Shown piece by piece: positions 16,390 through 26,041 of a stretch of 64,000 nucleotides of DNA; within the stretch, counting starts at the first letter, position 1; every line of letters starts with the position of its first letter. The translations under genes and the position numbers were made by a program. The stretch is from NCBI RefSeq assembly GCF_002196515.1, contig NZ_CP018836.1:930001-994000 (forward strand), read 5' to 3'. This DNA is from Vibrio gazogenes (GTDB taxonomy: Bacteria; Pseudomonadota; Gammaproteobacteria; Enterobacterales; Vibrionaceae). Below the pieces are notes generated by a model. It worked only from the letters and a program-made list of their open reading frames with translations. It made no database searches and was not told the DNA's origin.

Positions 16390-17163
16390 TTAATTAAGAA
16401 GTTGACTTAACTGGTTCACAACGTCAGCCGATTTCTCGTGCAATAACCATGTGTAACCCAGAAAGATCCCGCTCCACAGCAGGAAGAATCCAAGAAAAAC
16501 AGACCAAACCGGCAGTTGACGATTCAGACGGTACTTGGCATCGACGATATGTTGATTAGCTTGATTGAGTGGTTGAATCTTTTTCTCTTCAAGCGCGGCC
16601 AGCATATCGTACAAGTGACTGATCACTCTTTCGCGCTCATTGTGACCATTTTCCATCACGCGATACTTGCCTTCGAAGCCAAGGATCAGACAGTGATAGA
16701 TAAACTCCAACAGAAGCTTGTAGCGTTGCGGTTCACCTTCAAGACGAGCAAGAATGGTGTAGACCTTTTCTCCACCCCAAGTTTCATTATGAAAACGAGA
16801 AAGCATTGAATGGGATGCCCAGATACTGGAAGAGCCCCATTCAGTGCCCATAACGGCTTCATCGAGAAACGTGCACAAGATGTATCGATAAGCCATCAAT
16901 ACGGCATTATCAAAACCTTGTTCAGTCAGTTCGATTTCAATCGCTTTGATCTCTTCAACCGTTTGATGATAGATCTGTTCGATATTCGGACAACTGGTCA
17001 TGCTCCGAACCCGGAGTGACAGACCAAATAACGGGGTCGCTGCATCAATCAGGACGTTGGGGTTATCCCCCCGTAATTGGAACCAATAGTCTTGGTCCCG
17101 GTTGATATTTTCCACATTATCAAACAGTAAATTGTCAATGTGTTCACCCGTATTCTGCACCAC
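16390..17163 (-). CDS. tssL: T6SS inner-membrane protein TssL (DotU/VasF)
   Basis: 257 aa with a GTG start at 17163 preceded by AAGGAG. The cytoplasmic DotU domain (about 40-200) shows YILCTFLDEAVMGTEWG and LLLEFIYHCLILGFEGKYRV, both typical of TssL. A single C-terminal membrane anchor follows (VWSVFLGFFLLWSGIFLGYTW). There is no peptidoglycan-binding extension. TssL joins TssM in the membrane complex and contacts the baseplate through TssK and TssE. It sits three bases after tssK, so both are read from one transcript. Confidence 0.93.
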   Translation of the reverse strand: MVQNTGEHIDNLLFDNVENINRDQDYWFQLRGDNPNVLIDAATPLFGLSLRVRSMTSCPNIEQIYHQTVEEIKAIEIELTEQGFDNAVLMAYRYILCTFLDEAVMGTEWGSSSIWASHSMLSRFHNETWGGEKVYTILARLEGEPQRYKLLLEFIYHCLILGFEGKYRVMENGHNERERVISHLYDMLAALEEKKIQPLNQANQHIVDAKYRLNRQLPVWSVFLGFFLLWSGIFLGYTWLLHEKSADVVNQLSQLLN

Positions 17164-17165
17164 AA

Positions 17166-18500
17166 TTAACTCCTTATCGCCCAGAATTGTAAGTCAAGAT
17201 CTTCAAATGCCGCGGCCACGTGGAAAGCGAAACCGCTGGCTTGTCTGATCATGGACCAAGCTGAACTGGATTTATCAAGTTGATAGTAGGTATAGCCCGC
17301 ATGGTAAGGGAGCTGACGCGGCGCAACAGGTAGCGGCGTCAATGGGATACCCGGCAGTTGGAGAGAAATCAGCTCTCTGATCTTCTCAACAGAAGCGACT
17401 TTGGTCTGTTGTACGAACACACGACGCAGCTCATCCAGCGGCATTCTCGCCTTAACAGCAATAATAAAGTCAGCATCTTCCATGAGATTGGTGTCATGGA
17501 TTGGCGCAACCATGAGGCCATATTTGCGTTTATCCAACTGGATAGAAACCGCACGCGGTTCAAGCACGACACTCAAGCTCTGTCTCATATGACGAATCAG
17601 TGTCATGAAACAGTCCGTTGGCATGTCATGGTTATAAACCGGAATGGTTGGCGGTAAACGACTTTCATCGGTAAACGTTGCCAGCTCACCACAAATCGAC
17701 GCTAAACATTCAAACAGCCGTTCTGGATGAAGCGTCCGGAGTTTGGATAAATGCTCAATCAGCGGCTGCAAGCGGTTCAGCGCCTGTAATAACATAAAGT
17801 CAGACACGTCAGCCACAGCGCCTTGGCCGGGAGAACTAATCCGCTCAGCGATGCTTTTCGCGCGTTCATTCATCAGTCCGGCGATTTCAGTCACCACGCG
17901 ATGTAGCGTCACATTGACAGATGAATTGAGGTGACACGGGATAAATTCAGGATCCAACACCAAACTCCCATCCGGGCGTTTTTCGAGAATCCGGGCAATA
18001 GCAAATGATGCATAAGAACTGCGATCTTCTTTTTCCAGCATCAGATGCATGCGCACCGGAGACACATCGATCGTGGTGGTATCACCCTGCATACTTTGGA
18101 CATCGCGCACATCCATCCGGCGACTTTCATAACGCCCGGTGCCGCGTTCTTCCGGCCAACTCACTTCGAGCAGTGATTCGGTCCGCAATGGCAGTGCCAG
18201 ATAGACCAATTGCCCAGCCAGTGAAGCATCTTCAATTTCCAGCGGTTCAGGAAGTGAGTCTTCCTGCGGAATGTTAAAAACAGTACCATCAGGCATCACA
18301 CCTGATAACCGTTCAATTGCAATCCGGCCAAATGCCAGATATTCCGGATTTAATGCCAGCTCAGAGATGCCGTACAGATAGCCACTGACAGAATTCATCC
18401 GTGCATCAACATAGTATTCTGTATATCGTTGTTGTTGTTGGAAATGCTGAGGCTTGATAAACAATCCTTCGTTCCAGATAACACGGTTACGTGCAAACAT
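17166..18500 (-). CDS. tssK: T6SS baseplate protein TssK (VasE)
   Basis: 444 aa, the family's normal length. The N-terminus RVIWNEGLFIKPQHFQQQ is the TssK hallmark, and the C-terminal part LPYHAGYTYYQLDKSSSAW also matches. TssK trimers link the baseplate wedge (TssF2G) to the TssL-TssM membrane complex. Order tssJ-tssK-tssL is as in V. cholerae VCA0113-VCA0115, with five bases between tssJ and tssK. No anomalies seen. Confidence 0.94.
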   Translation of the reverse strand: MFARNRVIWNEGLFIKPQHFQQQQRYTEYYVDARMNSVSGYLYGISELALNPEYLAFGRIAIERLSGVMPDGTVFNIPQEDSLPEPLEIEDASLAGQLVYLALPLRTESLLEVSWPEERGTGRYESRRMDVRDVQSMQGDTTTIDVSPVRMHLMLEKEDRSSYASFAIARILEKRPDGSLVLDPEFIPCHLNSSVNVTLHRVVTEIAGLMNERAKSIAERISSPGQGAVADVSDFMLLQALNRLQPLIEHLSKLRTLHPERLFECLASICGELATFTDESRLPPTIPVYNHDMPTDCFMTLIRHMRQSLSVVLEPRAVSIQLDKRKYGLMVAPIHDTNLMEDADFIIAVKARMPLDELRRVFVQQTKVASVEKIRELISLQLPGIPLTPLPVAPRQLPYHAGYTYYQLDKSSSAWSMIRQASGFAFHVAAAFEDLDLQFWAIRS

Positions 18501-18505
18501 CTCGA

Positions 18506-18997
18506 TTATTCCACTTTTTCTAATTTAACATCGTAGTCTTTGAACAGCATCAGCAGGTGATACTCTCGGCCTTTATTCAAGACCTTGACAGCTTTCTTCC
18601 ATTCACTCAGTTCAGGTTCAGCAAAATGAGCCATGACACCGATATAATGTGTATCCGGAGAAATTTTGAATGCATTCACAAACTTAAACTGACCGGGCAT
18701 CATCATGTAATCGTAATCTCTGACAAAGTTACTCCGGAGCGCTTTCTTATAACTGGCTTTGATCGTGTCATAGTCAGCTGACATGAACATGGAATCATCT
18801 TCTAGTTCAAAGACCTGTACTTCAATCGGTGATGCCTCACCCCAAATATTGGGGTTTACACCAGCATCAGTCACCATACTGAATGTCACTGTTGTCGGAG
18901 CTTCTGCCGGATTATATTCATCCGCTGCTGTGCTACTGCTACTGCTGCACGCAGTAAGCATTAGCAAAGCGAATAAAACACAAGCAAACTTTTTCAC
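18506..18997 (-). CDS. tssJ: T6SS outer-membrane lipoprotein TssJ (VasD)
   Basis: 163 aa with a lipoprotein signal peptide: MKKFACVLFALLMLTAC, lipobox LTAC with the lipidated cysteine at residue 17, followed by a serine run. The mature part shows the TssJ beta-sandwich pattern (SPIEVQVFELEDDSMFMSADY). TssJ anchors the membrane complex in the outer membrane by binding the C-terminal domain of TssM. It lies two bases after tagH. Confidence 0.92.
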   Translation of the reverse strand: MKKFACVLFALLMLTACSSSSSTAADEYNPAEAPTTVTFSMVTDAGVNPNIWGEASPIEVQVFELEDDSMFMSADYDTIKASYKKALRSNFVRDYDYMMMPGQFKFVNAFKISPDTHYIGVMAHFAEPELSEWKKAVKVLNKGREYHLLMLFKDYDVKLEKVE

Positions 18998-18999
18998 AA

Positions 19000-20550
19000 T
19001 CAGAACTCCAGTTGCTTCTCACGGATTTTCTTGTCGTAAGCCTGTTCGAATATTTCCCAAAACAGCTTTTCAAATCCTTTTTGACGGTTAGACGTCAGTT
19101 CTTGGTAGTAGCTGCTATACATATTCCAAGCCCATGAGTCCTCAGAGTCGCTGCGTTGCTCATTCGGACGCTTATAATTCTTAAAGCGACGCAAGAGTAC
19201 CTGGGGTGAGAACGCTGCCAATATCTGACTCAACGCTTCTGTCGTTGCATACTGAACCGCATCGTTATGATCTTGGATGCTTTTCAAACTTTCAGTAATG
19301 GCTGCCGGTGCCGACAAATGCACCAGACTTTTCTGCGAGTCGTACATGGTTTTCATGGTCTCTTCATAAGACAGACCCAGTCGCAGCGGGTTATCTTCAA
19401 TTGGCTGAAGATTGCGGTTCATCATATCGAAACGACCATGATTGACCTGTTTGTGCAGATCCAGTAATCCTTTAACACATGCCTGAAGTGACAGGCCCAG
19501 CTCTTCGGAAAGAAAGTGCATTTTTTCCATGTCATGGCTATCGGTCAGATCCACACCCAGACCATCCAGCATTGGGCCGGTCAGCAGATGTTTTCCATGA
19601 TGATTTGTTTCAACAGACTGTTCTGATGTCGATGACATGCTTTTTGCGACTTCTTCTTCGAGTAGATCGAGTACGTTCTCATCCATCCCATAGCCCTCTG
19701 ATTCGTTGTTCACTGATTGATAATCGACTGATCCATGACTCACAGATCGGTTGTGCACAGATTGATTGTCTGTCGCATTAGTGTGGTTACTGCGTGTATT
19801 GGCAGGCGCTGCCTGCTGTACGTCTGCTTTGGGCTTTCTGCCCAACTTGAGTGCCCCGAATCTGAAGATTTTCTTCAGACTAATCGACGCGGTCATATCG
19901 TATTCACCGTTTTCCTGCTGCGTTTCCTGCAATGGCTGCTGGTAATATTCTTCAGCAGCAAGCAAAGGTTGTTCTTGGTTTTCATCTTCTGCCCGGGCTT
20001 CATCTTCATCACCATCAATCAACACATAACTGTCATCTTTGTTCTGGGGAGAGAGTTCATCCAGTGCCATTAATGGGTCTGTCACGTTGTGATCGACTTC
20101 ATCGGTACGGTGTAAAGTCTCGGCTTCACCGTCATCGTCCGCTAAAAGACTATGCCGATCATCATCAAATAGCTGCTCCAGTACATTGCTCGAAGCAATA
20201 TCATCATCACCCGTGGTGCCTAAATGAACTCGGAGAGAGTAAGGACCCACTTGAATTTCATCTTTGTTTTCTAATCGGGCGAGCTTGTTACGGCCCAACG
20301 GCATCGATGAACCGTTCACATAGGTTGCACCGCAGTTATCACGAACACAAAAAGCGCCGTCAACGACCACAATTTCACAATGATTCGGGTAAATGGCACC
20401 ATTTTTATCCGAGAGGTGCCAGAAACTATCTGTCGCCGTTCCGATTGTGCCACCAGCAGGCGTCCAAGACGTCCGCGAGACCAAACCGGACTCCAACACC
20501 TGAACATTGGTGACAATGATGTTGAGGGAAGGCTGTTTACTTTGAACCAT
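19000..20550 (-). CDS. tagH: FHA-domain T6SS protein TagH (VasC)
   Basis: 516 aa from the ATG at 20550, with AGGTGAGG upstream; a GTG one codon earlier overlaps the tssG stop. The N-terminal FHA domain (about 25-110) shows GTATDSFWHLSD, PNHCEIVVVDGAFCVRD and GATYVNGSSM, the phosphothreonine-binding layout. A long acidic, low-complexity linker follows, and the C-terminal part is the VasC/TagH domain. The linker contains a run of 15-bp direct repeats at 19698-19772 that encode pentapeptides ending in SV. FHA proteins of this type link T6SS assembly to Ser/Thr phosphorylation in some species; no kinase gene is present here. In V. cholerae the counterpart is VCA0112. Confidence 0.9.
   Translation of the reverse strand: MVQSKQPSLNIIVTNVQVLESGLVSRTSWTPAGGTIGTATDSFWHLSDKNGAIYPNHCEIVVVDGAFCVRDNCGATYVNGSSMPLGRNKLARLENKDEIQVGPYSLRVHLGTTGDDDIASSNVLEQLFDDDRHSLLADDDGEAETLHRTDEVDHNVTDPLMALDELSPQNKDDSYVLIDGDEDEARAEDENQEQPLLAAEEYYQQPLQETQQENGEYDMTASISLKKIFRFGALKLGRKPKADVQQAAPANTRSNHTNATDNQSVHNRSVSHGSVDYQSVNNESEGYGMDENVLDLLEEEVAKSMSSTSEQSVETNHHGKHLLTGPMLDGLGVDLTDSHDMEKMHFLSEELGLSLQACVKGLLDLHKQVNHGRFDMMNRNLQPIEDNPLRLGLSYEETMKTMYDSQKSLVHLSAPAAITESLKSIQDHNDAVQYATTEALSQILAAFSPQVLLRRFKNYKRPNEQRSDSEDSWAWNMYSSYYQELTSNRQKGFEKLFWEIFEQAYDKKIREKQLEF
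19698..19772 (-). repeat. 15-bp tandem repeat inside tagH
   Basis: Five in-frame copies of a 15-bp unit (minus strand: GACAATCAATCTGTG, CACAACCGATCTGTG, AGTCATGGATCAGTC, GATTATCAATCAGTG and a partial copy). They encode the pentads DNQSV-HNRSV-SHGSV-DYQSV-NNES in the linker after the FHA domain. Confidence 0.8.
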
Positions 20551-20552
20551 CA

Positions 20553-21569
20553 CTATTGCCTCACCTGAATTAACACATTTTTCTCGCGCTCACCTGAGCC
20601 AAGAAACGAATACCACCCCAAGGCCACACTATCCTGAGAGTCCAATCGAAGTACGGGGACTTCTTTCTCATCCATCGAGAGCTCCAAGTCATAAGCCATC
20701 TGCTCTCGCAAGACGAATTCCACCAACTTACACAGCGGTTGAAACTCCTTACCGATCGGCAGAAAATCTGCAAATCGCTCGCGTGACAACCCTTTAATAC
20801 AAATCACAAATTTACCGTTGCAATCCATCACCGATTCACCGATGACGGTGTTCATTCCCAAGTTGCCATTTTGCTGACCAAGGGAGAATTGCTGCGACGG
20901 GTCAATCATTACTCTGCGTTTTTCCCATTGCCGGATGCTGACATCTTCTAAATCAAAGCAGTGGGCAATAATCCCCGCAACGACCTGCGGAGAACGGCTT
21001 CGTCCTGCGAGTACCCCTGCGTAAGCGAGCATTTTGCACCAGTTGATTGGTGTATCGCCCCTTAAGTCAGGATCCGCCAATCCAACGAGCGCGAATAATT
21101 GTTGTGAAAACAGATCTTGCGCGTCATCCTGAAAACGCACGTAATAACGATATTTACGCCAGATTCGATAGACTAAATTAATCAGGCGGTTATTGAAAAA
21201 ATCCAGAAAAGGACGTTTGAATCCGCCCGGGTCTTCAACGGCTAACTGCTCAAGAATGAAGCCGGGTAACGGAGACTGCGATCCGGTCAAACCAAAAAAG
21301 TTGGTTTGTAAAATCAAATGTTCGTCATCAAACTGGGTCAAATCCGTCACGTCAGCAGGCGAGAACCCCAAGCTGGGATTCGCACTGAATATCAGGCGAC
21401 AAACTCTTTCCCAATCTTCATTTTCCGGATTTGAATGCTGAAGTTTTTGTAACAATTCCACCAGTTGGAAGAAATTGTACGACCTCACCTTATCCGGTAT
21501 TGGTATGAGCGCTTGCTTTTTTTGAGCTGAATCTATATCAGCGGCTGCATCCCTGTCCGGGTTCCCCAT
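20553..21569 (-). CDS. tssG: T6SS baseplate protein TssG (VasB)
   Basis: 338 aa. The TssG family is recognised from YNFFQLVELLQ near the N-terminus, NFFGLTGSQSPLPGFILEQL, FLDFFNNRLINLVYRIWRKY and the late MAYDLELSMDEKEVPVL. TssG forms the core of the baseplate wedge with two TssF subunits, and with TssE and TssK. Its 5' end overlaps the 3' end of tssF by 37 bases, an arrangement that couples their translation. Counterpart of VCA0111. Confidence 0.93.
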   Translation of the reverse strand: MGNPDRDAAADIDSAQKKQALIPIPDKVRSYNFFQLVELLQKLQHSNPENEDWERVCRLIFSANPSLGFSPADVTDLTQFDDEHLILQTNFFGLTGSQSPLPGFILEQLAVEDPGGFKRPFLDFFNNRLINLVYRIWRKYRYYVRFQDDAQDLFSQQLFALVGLADPDLRGDTPINWCKMLAYAGVLAGRSRSPQVVAGIIAHCFDLEDVSIRQWEKRRVMIDPSQQFSLGQQNGNLGMNTVIGESVMDCNGKFVICIKGLSRERFADFLPIGKEFQPLCKLVEFVLREQMAYDLELSMDEKEVPVLRLDSQDSVALGWYSFLGSGEREKNVLIQVRQ

Positions 21570-23305
21570 GAGTATTTCTCGTTATTACTGACGTTGACCA
21601 AAATCAGTTCATGAAATGAATTGATGTTGGCATACAAAGCAAAAAAGTGGCTCAACACCCGACCAAACAGATAAAGATCACCTTCTGAACCAAAACAGCT
21701 CTGATCAATATGAATTTCGGATTGCAAACCACGTACAGGAAGCCCTCTTAATAATTTGTCTATGGGCTTCGATTCTATTTTGATAATGCCTTCCAAACGC
21801 TTTTTCGCCACACGCTCGGCCTGACGGTCAACAAGAGCGCGGAAGTCATAAATTCTGAGTACACTGCTCAGTGCATCTTTCGAAAGCAGCGACAGGTAAT
21901 TCAATGATAAATTTGAAATTAATCCCCACAACAAGCTGCCATCCAAAACCGGACGCAACGGCTGAGTCGGTGCAATAATATTTTTGAATGTTACGTAGTC
22001 GGGTGAAGTGTCCGTTGATTGACAGATATCACCGACCCCAAGCTCAATTGGTAATAATCGATTGGTACAGGTCAGTTGGATCGAAATCGCTTCATCGACA
22101 TCGACCGAAAGCGTTTCATCTCCGCGGATAAACGAAATAAAGGTGTCGAAGCCATCATTACGTTGACTATCTTTCACGCGTGAGCGGTAATAGAGCACTT
22201 CGCGCTGTCTGGCTCTTTCCACCTGATGCTGAAAACTTTCAAATGGGTGGTAAACGCGTTTTTCACCACGAATCCGCTGACTATCCTGCGTTTTATCCTG
22301 CCAGCCATAGACACCATCGATACTGAATACTTCATAATGAGACGGATAACGACTCGATGGAATGACGCGGTATTCAGACTGCTTACCGGTCAAGTCAATT
22401 GGATCTGCATCATGTTCGAACAGGTTAATGATCGGCACACAGTAAAGTTGGAAACTGCTCTGGTTAATCCGAACATCTGTCGGCAGTGTTTTTGAAAAAT
22501 GAATGCGAAGCGTCATTTTGCCACGCACTGATTTTGGCAGCACTTTATCCAGTGCCTGAATATCAAAGAAATGGAAAGCCTCCGGAAATGACAGGTACTC
22601 CTGTAAAATCCGATATCCTTCATACACATTTTTCGGGTACGGCAGCAGTGCGTCTTCACCGGCAAAACCAACTGACTGAAGGGCATCCCGTGGAATACTG
22701 AATTCAGTCCCATTGACGTCAATCACCATTTTATCCAGATGGTGATGAAGCCACAGGTACAGCATCTGGGCGCTATACAGCTCACCGCCAAGATAAAAGC
22801 GTAAACTGTCAACCAGTGCTTCTCCGACTGACATTTCGCCTTTCATCGCTAAATTGATATCGACGGTACTCGATTCCCGAGTATGGTGAGAGGTAATATC
22901 CTCGAGCACTAAAGGGTAAACAGCAACGTCACGACATGTTCTGAAGTGACATACCGTGCCTAAAACTTTTTCTGAGCTATCGAGTTGAATACCTGCGCGG
23001 ACAATCTGCTTCTCACTGACTTTCGATTCCGGTTGGAACGCAACAATACTCATGCTCGGAACGGGCCGCAGATAGTTCGGCCATAGCATGTTAATAATCG
23101 AATGCGTCAGCTCAGGAAACTCATCTTCAACTTTTTCACGCAGGCGTGCTGTCAGGAATGCAAAACCTTCCAGTAGACGTTCAACATCCGGGTCGGTCAC
23201 CTGACCGTGAAGAAAACGAGAAAGCTGGGGATGGATTTCAGTGAAACGCTTCCCCTGCTCTTTCAAAAATGAAAGTTCTTCTCGAAAGTACTTATCTTGT
23301 GCCAT
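21533..23305 (-). CDS. tssF: T6SS baseplate protein TssF (VasA)
   Basis: 590 aa, full length. Typical TssF N-terminus: YFREELSFLKEQGKRFTEIH followed by DPDVERLLEGFAFLTARLRE and the ELTHSIINMLWPNYLRPVPS block. TssF is the main wedge subunit of the baseplate that loads the VgrG spike. It follows tssE after three bases and overlaps tssG. Counterpart of VCA0110. No irregularity seen. Confidence 0.94.
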   Translation of the reverse strand: MAQDKYFREELSFLKEQGKRFTEIHPQLSRFLHGQVTDPDVERLLEGFAFLTARLREKVEDEFPELTHSIINMLWPNYLRPVPSMSIVAFQPESKVSEKQIVRAGIQLDSSEKVLGTVCHFRTCRDVAVYPLVLEDITSHHTRESSTVDINLAMKGEMSVGEALVDSLRFYLGGELYSAQMLYLWLHHHLDKMVIDVNGTEFSIPRDALQSVGFAGEDALLPYPKNVYEGYRILQEYLSFPEAFHFFDIQALDKVLPKSVRGKMTLRIHFSKTLPTDVRINQSSFQLYCVPIINLFEHDADPIDLTGKQSEYRVIPSSRYPSHYEVFSIDGVYGWQDKTQDSQRIRGEKRVYHPFESFQHQVERARQREVLYYRSRVKDSQRNDGFDTFISFIRGDETLSVDVDEAISIQLTCTNRLLPIELGVGDICQSTDTSPDYVTFKNIIAPTQPLRPVLDGSLLWGLISNLSLNYLSLLSKDALSSVLRIYDFRALVDRQAERVAKKRLEGIIKIESKPIDKLLRGLPVRGLQSEIHIDQSCFGSEGDLYLFGRVLSHFFALYANINSFHELILVNVSNNEKYSWGTRTGMQPLI

Positions 23306-23308
23306 GTA

Positions 23309-23746
23309 TCAATACACTCGATATTGACGGTTTTGATCCAATAACAGACTCAGTTTGACCGTATCATGAACAGCACTACTGTTCACTTCTGCGGTAATCC
23401 GAAATCTCAGTGATAATGGGTTCAAATCGTCTCTTTCTGACGTCACCACAATGTCTTTCAATCGTGGCTCATATTTTCTTAAACAGTCCTTAATCGCCAT
23501 GCGGATTCTGACAGCCAAATCAAGTGTTTCCAGTGTCGCATCGTTAAAATCAACGAGCCCCAGCTCAGGTGCGCTCTGCGCTTCCCCCAGCCGGGTATTC
23601 AGAACATTGGAAACGTTCCGCTTGATCGAATTAAGCACATCGTTTGCATCTGGTCCCTGGGTCAAAGACCGGGGTCTTTCGCCGGCTTCTAAGCGTTCAA
23701 AGAAGCCGACGCCAAATGCAACCTCTTCAGGCGCAATATAAGACAT
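23309..23746 (-). CDS. tssE: T6SS baseplate protein TssE (gp25-like)
   Basis: 145 aa with the gp25-like signature: GFFERLEAGERPRS near the start, VLNTRLGEAQSAPELGLVDF in the middle and the basic KYEPRLKDIVV motif. TssE connects the baseplate to the first ring of the TssB/TssC sheath. It lies one base after the tssC stop and three before tssF. Counterpart of VCA0109. Confidence 0.93.
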   Translation of the reverse strand: MSYIAPEEVAFGVGFFERLEAGERPRSLTQGPDANDVLNSIKRNVSNVLNTRLGEAQSAPELGLVDFNDATLETLDLAVRIRMAIKDCLRKYEPRLKDIVVTSERDDLNPLSLRFRITAEVNSSAVHDTVKLSLLLDQNRQYRVY

Positions 23747-23747
23747 A

Positions 23748-25223
23748 TTACTGATCTAAACGGCCAACGAGTGACAATTCAAAGTTCGCACCCATGTACT
23801 TGAAGTGTGGGCGAACTGCCAGCGATACCTGATACCAGCCTGGGTTACCTTCTACATCAGACACTTCAATGCGTGCAGCACGAAGTGGACGACGACTACG
23901 AACGTCTGCCGGTGGGTTTTCCTGATCAGCAACATACTGTTTGATCCAACCATTCAGTTCACGCTCAAGATCTTGTCTCTCTTTCCATGAACCGATCTGT
24001 TCGCGTTGCAATACTTTGATGTAGTGCGCAAGACGGTTAATGATCATCATGTAAGGGAGCTGAGTACCCAGCTTGTAGTTGGTTTCTGCTTCTTTACCTT
24101 CTTTCGTATTCGGGAAGACTTTTGGCTTCTGAATCGAGTTGGCAGAGAAGAATGCCGCATTGTCGCTGCCTTTACGCATCGTCAGTGCGATGAAACCTTC
24201 TTCTGCAAGTTCAAATTCTTTACGGTCGGTGATCAACACTTCCGTTGGAATCTTCGCTTGTAAAGCACCCATTGTTTCAAAAACGTGGACCGGTAGATCT
24301 TCAACCGCACCACCACTTTGAGGACCAATGATGTTCGGACACCATCTGTATTTTGCAAAGCTGTCTGTCAAACGCGTTGCAAATGCAAAGGCTGTGTTAC
24401 CCCACAGATAATGTTCATGAGATTCACGGACACTTTCTTGATAGTTGAAGGTTTTGATTGGATTCTCGATTGGATCGTAAGGTACACGCAACAAGAAACG
24501 TGGTGCAGTCAGACCCAGATAGCGTGCATCTTCAGATTCACGCAGCGAACGCCACTTGGTATATTTCGGACTTTCGAAGATCGATTTCACATCTTTGATA
24601 TTAGGAAGTTCTTCAAAAGAGTCGATACCAAAGAATTCAGGACCTACACTCGAAATAAACGGTGCATGAGCCATTGCGCCAAGCGCACCCATGTACTGAA
24701 GCAGCTTCATATCTGGTGTAGACGGCGTGAACGCATAGTTGCCGATCATCGCGCCTGTCGGTTCACCACCAAACTGACCGTAACCAGAAGAATAAACTTG
24801 CTTATACAGACCTGATTGAGAGATTTCTGGTGCAAATTCAAAATCTTCCAACAGTTCTTCTTTGGTGACATGGATGATGTCAATTTTGTTGTTTTCTCTG
24901 AAATCGGTACGGTCGACGAAAAGCTTCAGTCCACGCCATGCAGATTCCATTTGCTGGAATTTTTCATGGTGAAGGATCTCATCCATTTGCGCACTGATTT
25001 TTTTATCCAGCTCAACCAGCATTTGGTCAACCAGTGATTTATTGACTGGTTCTGATTCTTGGCTCGAACCAATCAGGTTTTCGATAAACGCGGCAACACC
25101 TTTTTTCGCGATATCATAACCTTCTTCATTCGGCGCAAGACGTGTTTGAGCCATAATTTCATCTAACAGGCTAAGTTCACCAGCCTGGGGACTTTCTAGT
25201 ACCGTTTCTTCTGTAGCAGACAT
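23748..25223 (-). CDS. tssC: T6SS contractile sheath large subunit TssC (VipB)
   Basis: 491 aa, highly characteristic: WRGLKLFVDRTDFRENNKI, ALGAMAHAPFISSVGPEFFG, LRESEDARYLGLTAPRFLLR and the C-terminal LERELNGWIKQYVADQENP. TssC and TssB form the helical sheath whose contraction drives the Hcp tube into target cells. The gene follows tssB after 55 bp. Counterpart of VCA0108. Confidence 0.97.
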   Translation of the reverse strand: MSATEETVLESPQAGELSLLDEIMAQTRLAPNEEGYDIAKKGVAAFIENLIGSSQESEPVNKSLVDQMLVELDKKISAQMDEILHHEKFQQMESAWRGLKLFVDRTDFRENNKIDIIHVTKEELLEDFEFAPEISQSGLYKQVYSSGYGQFGGEPTGAMIGNYAFTPSTPDMKLLQYMGALGAMAHAPFISSVGPEFFGIDSFEELPNIKDVKSIFESPKYTKWRSLRESEDARYLGLTAPRFLLRVPYDPIENPIKTFNYQESVRESHEHYLWGNTAFAFATRLTDSFAKYRWCPNIIGPQSGGAVEDLPVHVFETMGALQAKIPTEVLITDRKEFELAEEGFIALTMRKGSDNAAFFSANSIQKPKVFPNTKEGKEAETNYKLGTQLPYMMIINRLAHYIKVLQREQIGSWKERQDLERELNGWIKQYVADQENPPADVRSRRPLRAARIEVSDVEGNPGWYQVSLAVRPHFKYMGANFELSLVGRLDQ

Positions 25224-25278
25224 TAATCAAGTTCCTATGACAATAAGTTAAAAAACACCAAAAGTATTGCGTCTATCG

Positions 25279-25791
25279 TTACTCTTGAGGTTCTTTTTCT
25301 TCAGACCCGCCGACAATATCCAGTTCAGCAAGGAGCTTTTCACGAGACTCTTCAGATGCGATCAAAGCTTGTAAACGCTCTCTGAATGCCGGGATATTTC
25401 CTAAAGGACCTTTTAAAGCAACCAAGGCTTCACGAAGTTCGATCAGCTTATTCAATTCCGGAACCTGAGCCGCAACTGAATCTGGGGCAAAATCTTGCAA
25501 CGACTTAAAGCTCAGCTCGACTGGTAACTCAGCATCAGGGTCATCACCCAATTTGTTTTTTACAGTTGCGCTGATTGAGAGGTTACTCTCACGCATCACT
25601 GACTCGAAGTTGTTCTTGTCAACTGAAACAGATTGACGATCCTCAACCGGTGTTTCTTCCGTGTGACCTTTAAAATCACCAACCACTAATGTTTTGAGTG
25701 GTAATTCAATTTCGGCCTGTTGATCCCCTGTCGCAGGAACATATTTAATATTAATGCGCTCTTTCGGAGCGACACTACCTTCTTTAGACAT
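25279..25791 (-). CDS. tssB: T6SS contractile sheath small subunit TssB (VipA)
   Basis: 170 aa. It starts MSKEGSVAPKERINIKYVP, contains LPLKTLVVGDFKGHTEETPV and ends with an acidic tail, all typical of VipA. The start is supported by GGAG seven to ten bases upstream. TssB pairs with TssC and carries the helix recognised by ClpV after contraction. It is the first gene of the continuous tssB-to-vasL run; the 250-bp gap upstream (25792-26041) is AT-rich and probably holds the promoter, though I cannot pick one with confidence. Confidence 0.96.
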   Translation of the reverse strand: MSKEGSVAPKERINIKYVPATGDQQAEIELPLKTLVVGDFKGHTEETPVEDRQSVSVDKNNFESVMRESNLSISATVKNKLGDDPDAELPVELSFKSLQDFAPDSVAAQVPELNKLIELREALVALKGPLGNIPAFRERLQALIASEESREKLLAELDIVGGSEEKEPQE

Positions 25792-26041
25792 AACAAGTCT
25801 CCAATACCTATGCCAATAGTCGTTGCTTGCGTATATTCATTTCACCAGCAAAATGGTGTCAGAGCAGAAATAATATTCTGACTCAGACATGAGAACACGA
25901 ATCACATTCGCATCAATTAAATAAGTAAAAACATCCACTTATTTAATAATGTTTTCAAATCGATGATATTACACTTAAATTCAACCAATTATTAAATCCC
26001 CTTATTTTATCTAAGGAAATAAATAAAACACCGTGCCTTAT

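Noticed and set aside
24318..24815. 165-aa plus-strand frame
   Set aside because: Opposite-strand shadow of tssC, whose protein sequence is unmistakable.
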